Of a stretch of 64,000 bases of DNA, positions 59,693-64,000 are shown piece after piece (the first letter of the stretch is position 1; each line of letters opens with the position of its first letter). The DNA lies in assembly GCA_025462645.1 (NCBI GenBank), contig JAOAPB010000104.1:44180-108179 (forward strand), in the 5' to 3' direction. Position numbers and translations under genes: made by a program. The notes below the pieces were generated by a model that searched no databases, had not been told where the DNA came from, and worked only from the letters and a program-made list of their open reading frames with translations. Source of the DNA: Edaphobacter sp. (GTDB lineage Bacteria; Acidobacteriota; Terriglobia; Terriglobales; Acidobacteriaceae).

Positions 59693-62479
59693 CTACTCCA
59701 CCGGCTCTGTCATCAAGCTCTCCGCCCCCACGACCTCCCGAATCCCACCTCTTCGCCCCATCAAAAACGTAGTCAGCCCAAACTCGTCCGTCCGGTAGAG
59801 CCTCGTCTGTGCCTCCGCCATCCGCTTAACCACCTCAAATCGAGGATGACCAAACGTATTTCCCTTACCCACCGAGACCAACGCATCCTTTGGTGCGGCG
59901 GCGGCAAAAAACTCCGCAGTCGTCGACGTCCGGCTTCCATGGTGGCCAACCTTAAGCAGCGTAACCGGAGTCATCCTCCCGCTCGCAAGCATCGCCCGCT
60001 CGCTCGGAGCCTCCGCGTCTCCCTCCAGCAACACCGAAGCCCTCCCATACTCCACCCGCATCACCAGGGAGTCATTGTTTGAAGGCAACCCAGCGTTCAC
60101 ATATCCAGCCTCAGGTGCCAGCACCTTCACCTTTGCCTCGCCCCATGCCACATCATCTCCTGCATGAAGATGCCGCACCATGACATCAAGCTCACCTGCC
60201 TCCGCCAGCAGCGCACGATACGCCTCCGAGTCAGGATCGATTCCAACCCACAACTCCCTCGGCCTGAAGTTACGCATCACCGCAGCCATCCCGCCCATGT
60301 GATCACTGTGCGCATGGCTCAGCGCAATCACGTCCAATCGCCGGATCCGCCGCGACCACAAGTACGGCGACACCACCTCTTCTCCCACATCAAATCGGCT
60401 CGTCGCCTCCGCCGACTCCGTCACGCCTCCTACCGGCCCACCCGCATCCACCAGCATCGTCCGCCCCTCAGGGCCGACAACCAGCAGGGAGTCGCCCTGC
60501 CCAACATCGATCGCCGTCACCTCCATCATCCCCGGTGACCTCATCATCCGTTCCGGCCAAAGCACCATCACGGCAATCAAAGGCAAAACCGCTACCGTCA
60601 CCCACGCCCACCCGCGCGATCGCCTCACCGCCCAAATGCAAAACGCCCATCCCGCTACCGCAGCTAAAGCTACCCACCAAACCGGCCCCGGAACCCGCAG
60701 GTCCGCCATACGCACCGCGCTTACTCGTCCAATCACACCCGTAATCCCATGCAGCAGCATCGCCGTCGCCGCCCCCGGCAATATCGCCAGCCACGAACTC
60801 ACCAGCGCCGCACAGAACGTCACCACGGCCATAGGCGCCAGCACCGCGACCAGTGGCACGCTCAACATATTCGCCGGCAGCGCAAACATAGTCGCTCGGT
60901 GAAAGTACATCGCCATCGGCAGCACCATCACCAACTCCGCCACCAGACCAATCAACGCCAGCTCCACTGCCAGCAACCCCCACCGCACCACCGTTGCGGG
61001 AAGTCCATAGGCCCAGCCTCCCAGCGCACCGGCAAATCCCTCGCCCCAAACCCGCAGCATCACCCGCATCTGTGCCACCCTTGGCGGCATCCCAGCATCC
61101 TCCCATGCATCCTCCAGATGTTTCGCCGCTCTCGCATATGGCAAAAAACTCCGCTCCCCCAGCGGAACCGCGATCCCGCCAATCGCCACAATCGCCAGAA
61201 ACGTCATCTGGAAGCTCGCCTCGAACAATGCCCCAGGCGACCAAACCAGAACCCCCAGGGCCGCCGCTCCCAACGCATTCAAGACACTCCGATCCCGCGA
61301 CAGCAATCTCGCCAATAAAAAAACGATCGTCATAAACAAAGCCCGCTGCACCGGAGCGCCAAACCCCGTCAACAGCGCATATCCCGCCGTCAGCGCAATC
61401 GTCAGCAGCGTAGCTTGCCACTCTCGCAACTTCACCCGCCGTGCCATCCAGAACACCAGCCCCGCCAGCAGCCCCACATGCATTCCCGAAACGACGAACA
61501 GATGAAACGAGCCCGTCCGCTCAAACCCCACCCGGAGCCCATGATTCAACCCTGCCCGATCCCCGAACAGCATTGCATTCAACATTCCCGCGTCATCTTC
61601 ACTTAGTCGCATCACCTTTGGCAAAAATCTGTTCGCCCCCGACCGCACATACCGCGACATCCTCCCCGCCGCCCAGCTCTGTGCCGCATACAACCTGCAC
61701 TGTACGCTCGCCGCTCCCTCACCCAACTGTGTGAGCTTCCCCGCCCGCACATTCGCATGAGTCCCAATCCCCTGCGCCAGCAGATAGTCCGCATACTGCC
61801 ATGCCCCCGGATCCCGATACCGCTCCGGCACCCGCAGCCGCATCGGAGCCTCCACCACATCCCCGCACCGCAACTCCGGCAGCGCGCCCGCTAAATCGTG
61901 TGCCCCACCACCGGCAATCAGAGTCACCCGGACCCCACCCGAAACCGGCATCATCCGCGACACATCCGGCGTTACCTCCTCCACCTCCTCCACCTGTACA
62001 TCGACCGATACAGCCTCAGCCGCCTCTGGCTCCTTCTCCATCCACCACGCTGGATCGTTGTCTTGATCCGCTGCCTTAGCCCTCGGAGGCAACGCTCGCA
62101 CCCGCACCACCCGCCCCCGAACCTGCCGGCTCAATCCATCCGCATATCCAAGCAGCGCCTGTTGCGTCGAAGGAGCCGGCTGCACCTCCGCACACCAGAA
62201 TCCCACCACCATCCACACCGCTGCTAGAGGAACCACTGCAATCCGCAACGACAACCGCAGCCCCACAACCGTCAACCCAGCCAGCACAACCAGGGCAGCC
62301 AGCAGCACCACCGCTGGCTGCCAGCTCCGAGCCATCACGACCCCCAGCGCAAACCAGCACACCGCTGTCAGCAGAGGAGCCCGCCGCAGAGCAAGTCCCT
62401 CCACGCGAGCCTTAGCCCAAAGCTCCGGGTTCGGCCTACCCAACCCACCCGGTTTAGAGGAGCCCGCGAGCTGCATCAA
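59693..62479 (-). CDS. comEC: ComEC/Rec2 DNA-uptake channel protein
   Basis: 928 aa. N-terminal DUF4131 region with two helices, an OB-like soluble part (about residues 125-260, RGRVVRVRALPP), the competence transmembrane channel (FHLFVVSGMHVGLLAGLVFW is the typical segment), and a C-terminal MBL domain (LSHAHSDHMGGM; VDAGGPVGG; LEGDAEAPSE; LKVGHHGSRTST). Takes up single-stranded DNA across the inner membrane. Together with the mobile island it is consistent with natural transformability, but no other com gene is seen. Confidence 0.95.
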   Translation of the reverse strand: MMQLAGSSKPGGLGRPNPELWAKARVEGLALRRAPLLTAVCWFALGVVMARSWQPAVVLLAALVVLAGLTVVGLRLSLRIAVVPLAAVWMVVGFWCAEVQPAPSTQQALLGYADGLSRQVRGRVVRVRALPPRAKAADQDNDPAWWMEKEPEAAEAVSVDVQVEEVEEVTPDVSRMMPVSGGVRVTLIAGGGAHDLAGALPELRCGDVVEAPMRLRVPERYRDPGAWQYADYLLAQGIGTHANVRAGKLTQLGEGAASVQCRLYAAQSWAAGRMSRYVRSGANRFLPKVMRLSEDDAGMLNAMLFGDRAGLNHGLRVGFERTGSFHLFVVSGMHVGLLAGLVFWMARRVKLREWQATLLTIALTAGYALLTGFGAPVQRALFMTIVFLLARLLSRDRSVLNALGAAALGVLVWSPGALFEASFQMTFLAIVAIGGIAVPLGERSFLPYARAAKHLEDAWEDAGMPPRVAQMRVMLRVWGEGFAGALGGWAYGLPATVVRWGLLAVELALIGLVAELVMVLPMAMYFHRATMFALPANMLSVPLVAVLAPMAVVTFCAALVSSWLAILPGAATAMLLHGITGVIGRVSAVRMADLRVPGPVWWVALAAVAGWAFCIWAVRRSRGWAWVTVAVLPLIAVMVLWPERMMRSPGMMEVTAIDVGQGDSLLVVGPEGRTMLVDAGGPVGGVTESAEATSRFDVGEEVVSPYLWSRRIRRLDVIALSHAHSDHMGGMAAVMRNFRPRELWVGIDPDSEAYRALLAEAGELDVMVRHLHAGDDVAWGEAKVKVLAPEAGYVNAGLPSNNDSLVMRVEYGRASVLLEGDAEAPSERAMLASGRMTPVTLLKVGHHGSRTSTTAEFFAAAAPKDALVSVGKGNTFGHPRFEVVKRMAEAQTRLYRTDEFGLTTFLMGRRGGIREVVGAESLMTEPVE

Positions 62480-62521
62480 CCACCCATCTCACCAACAGGA
62501 ATCACAGCTCTGGCAGGTGGA

Positions 62522-63871
62522 CTACCGCCGCAAAAGCGCCATCGTCTCCACATGGAACGTCTGAGGAAACAGGTCCACCATATGCAGCTCCATCAGCCTG
62601 TAGCCGGAGTCTACCATCGCCTTCAAATCCCGCCCCAGCGTCACCGGATCGCACGAGACATACACCATCTCCGCAGCCTGAACCCGCGCCAGCAACGCAC
62701 ACACCTCCGCCCCCACGCCGGCTCGTGGAGGATCCATCACCACCAGCTCCGGCCTCTCCCGCTGCACCACGGCCCTGCGCAGAAACTCCACCGTTGTAGC
62801 CGCCACCGCCTGCCGCCCCTCGCCTTTAAACGTCTGTGTCAGATCGCCGGCCGCGGCCTCCACCGCCACTACCTGCTCAAATCCCCTCCCCAGTGCCCGC
62901 GAAAACAACCCCACTCCCGCATACAAATCCCAGGCTAGCTCTCCCCGCCTCCCCGCCGTGACCAGCTGCACTAGAGAGTCGATCAAAAAACGGTTCACCT
63001 GAAAGAACCCGCCACGGCTCACCCAGTAGCTCTCACCCGCTGCCGCGTAACTCAGCCCCGGTACTCCCCACGCCGCTCCTTCCCGCACCCGCTGCACCTT
63101 GCGTCCTCTCCCAGGGACATCTGCTGCGAGCACAGCCACGCCTGCTCCAACCAGCTCCGGCACCAGTCCTTGCAGACTCCCACAAAACTCGGCGAAGCCC
63201 CTCCCTGGTTCCTTCCTCACCAACACCGTCATCTGCAGCTTGCTCTCATCCGCCGTCGCAAAGAACTCGACCTCCACGGCAGCTCGCACCCAAACCGCCG
63301 AAGCAGCATCGTCTCTGCCCAGCTTCAACAGCGCCTCCGCCGCCCGCCAAAGCAGCGGAGCTGCAATGGGGCACATCCTCACCGGCAGAAACTCGGCTGA
63401 CCCGCGCTGCACATACCCAACTCGCAACTCCCCTGCCACCTCCGCCACGCGCAGCCGTATGCGATTCCTATACCGCCACGCCTCAGCCGAGTGGACCTGA
63501 ACCTCCGGCAGCGATGTCAATCCGGACCGTTGCAGCGTCTCCATGAGAATCCCACGCTTCAAACCAAGCTGCGCCCCATACGCCGCATGTTGATAGTGGC
63601 ACCCGCCACACTCCCCAAAATGAACGCAACCCGGCCCCACGCGATCCTTTGAACCCTCCACCACACACACCAGAGCAGCCTCGCCAGACTCACCCTTGGT
63701 CTCCGTCAACCGGGCCTCGACCACCTCTCCCGGCAATGTAAACGGCACAAATATAGCCCTGCCCGCCCCTGAACGGTCTGTTTGATGAGCCAGCCCCGCT
63801 CCGCCATACACCATCTTTTCAATCTGTAATTTCACTAGTGACTCTTCCCCAGACCCAAAGCCGTTATCCAT
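62522..63871 (-). CDS. RumA/TrmA-type RNA (uracil-5) methyltransferase
   Basis: 449 aa. N-terminal TRAM-like domain (VKLQIEKMVYGGAGLA), a Cys cluster (CVHFGECGGCHYQHAAYG, plus RMCPI later) for the 4Fe-4S cluster, SAM site AWDLYAGVGLFSRALG, and the catalytic VMDPPRAGVG and VYVSCDPVTLGRDL (nucleophile Cys). The start may be the ATG at 63871 or GTG at 63835 (after GGGGAAGAG). RlmD versus RlmC specificity cannot be read. It overlaps the gene upstream by 8 nt (ATGGATAA). Confidence 0.92.
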   Translation of the reverse strand: MDNGFGSGEESLVKLQIEKMVYGGAGLAHQTDRSGAGRAIFVPFTLPGEVVEARLTETKGESGEAALVCVVEGSKDRVGPGCVHFGECGGCHYQHAAYGAQLGLKRGILMETLQRSGLTSLPEVQVHSAEAWRYRNRIRLRVAEVAGELRVGYVQRGSAEFLPVRMCPIAAPLLWRAAEALLKLGRDDAASAVWVRAAVEVEFFATADESKLQMTVLVRKEPGRGFAEFCGSLQGLVPELVGAGVAVLAADVPGRGRKVQRVREGAAWGVPGLSYAAAGESYWVSRGGFFQVNRFLIDSLVQLVTAGRRGELAWDLYAGVGLFSRALGRGFEQVVAVEAAAGDLTQTFKGEGRQAVAATTVEFLRRAVVQRERPELVVMDPPRAGVGAEVCALLARVQAAEMVYVSCDPVTLGRDLKAMVDSGYRLMELHMVDLFPQTFHVETMALLRR

Positions 63872-64000
63872 GGCTCATATAGAACAGACTCAACCGCGGC
63901 AGCCTCCGAGCCTCCAGCAACCGCTTCTGCAGAAACTGCTGCTGCACCTGCTTGATCTGTACCGCCTGCATCTTGCCACGATACGGCGCAAGCTCCCGAG
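63864..64000 (-). CDS. 3' end of an unidentified gene, cut by the window edge
   Basis: The last 45 codons read on minus: RELAPYRGKMQAVQIKQVQQ, then a short basic helix (QKRLLEARRLPRLSLFYM) and stop. The strong LPRLSLFYMSHG end looks like a conserved terminus, but I cannot name the family. Coupled by overlap to the methyltransferase gene. Confidence 0.6.
   Translation of the reverse strand, partial: RELAPYRGKMQAVQIKQVQQQFLQKRLLEARRLPRLSLFYMSHG

Overview
The window is a high-GC bacterial chromosome segment that most resembles an acidobacterium of the Terriglobales (Acidobacteriaceae, Granulicella/Edaphobacter-like). The grounds are a VWA protein of the Acidobacteria-specific type, a PEP-CTERM protein, a DUF4252 protein, and an intergenic repeat family of the type I associate with these genomes. 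The assignment is by recognition, not by search. Genes are dense, with many 4-nt start/stop overlaps, and no rRNA, tRNA or CRISPR array was seen.

Layout. 0-8 kb (mostly minus strand): VWA protein, RluA/RluD-type pseudouridine synthase, an Lgt-like protein lacking key catalytic residues, a probable 6S RNA, an MBL hydrolase, zapA, a zapB-like coiled-coil gene and pheT; this PheT lacks its N-terminal OB-fold domain and carries a repeat-like insertion. 8-15 kb: DUF4252 protein, adenosine-deaminase-family enzyme, amino-acid permease with a probable CTG start, a 51-aa basic protein, PcrA/UvrD helicase. 15-25.5 kb: small secreted protein, LOG enzyme, a coupled TauE / SemiSWEET-like (frameshifted) / DUF971 / DUF3050 operon, an orphan OppF-type ATPase, an SDR remnant, a Tat-type amidase, a DUF899 protein and gyrB. 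26-35 kb: acyltransferase 3, rpmI-rplT, a DprE1/DprE2-like oxidase-reductase pair, GDPD, cysteine-dioxygenase-like protein, an SDR with an ArsR regulator, and typA.

35.85-41.46 kb is a 5.6-kb, visibly more AT-rich island bounded by perfect 23-bp inverted repeats. It carries an IS1595-type transposase and about nine passenger ORFs, including an ADP-ribosyltransferase-like protein preceded by a 47-aa ORF (toxin-antitoxin-like). The core of the terminal repeat recurs in the transposase promoter, overlapping its -35 box. This is the most interesting accessory region.

41.5-53 kb: sodA (minus), then a plus-strand carbon-catabolism cluster: GH15 glucoamylase, transketolase, rpiB, an SDR, gnd, zwf, pgl and glucokinase. 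Together these can release glucose from alpha-glucans, phosphorylate it, run the oxidative pentose-phosphate branch and recycle pentoses. 53-64 kb: M1 aminopeptidase, MFS transporter, PNPOx-like protein, GNAT acetyltransferase, small conserved protein, PEP-CTERM protein, ComEC, a RumA-type RNA methyltransferase and the 3' end of one more gene.
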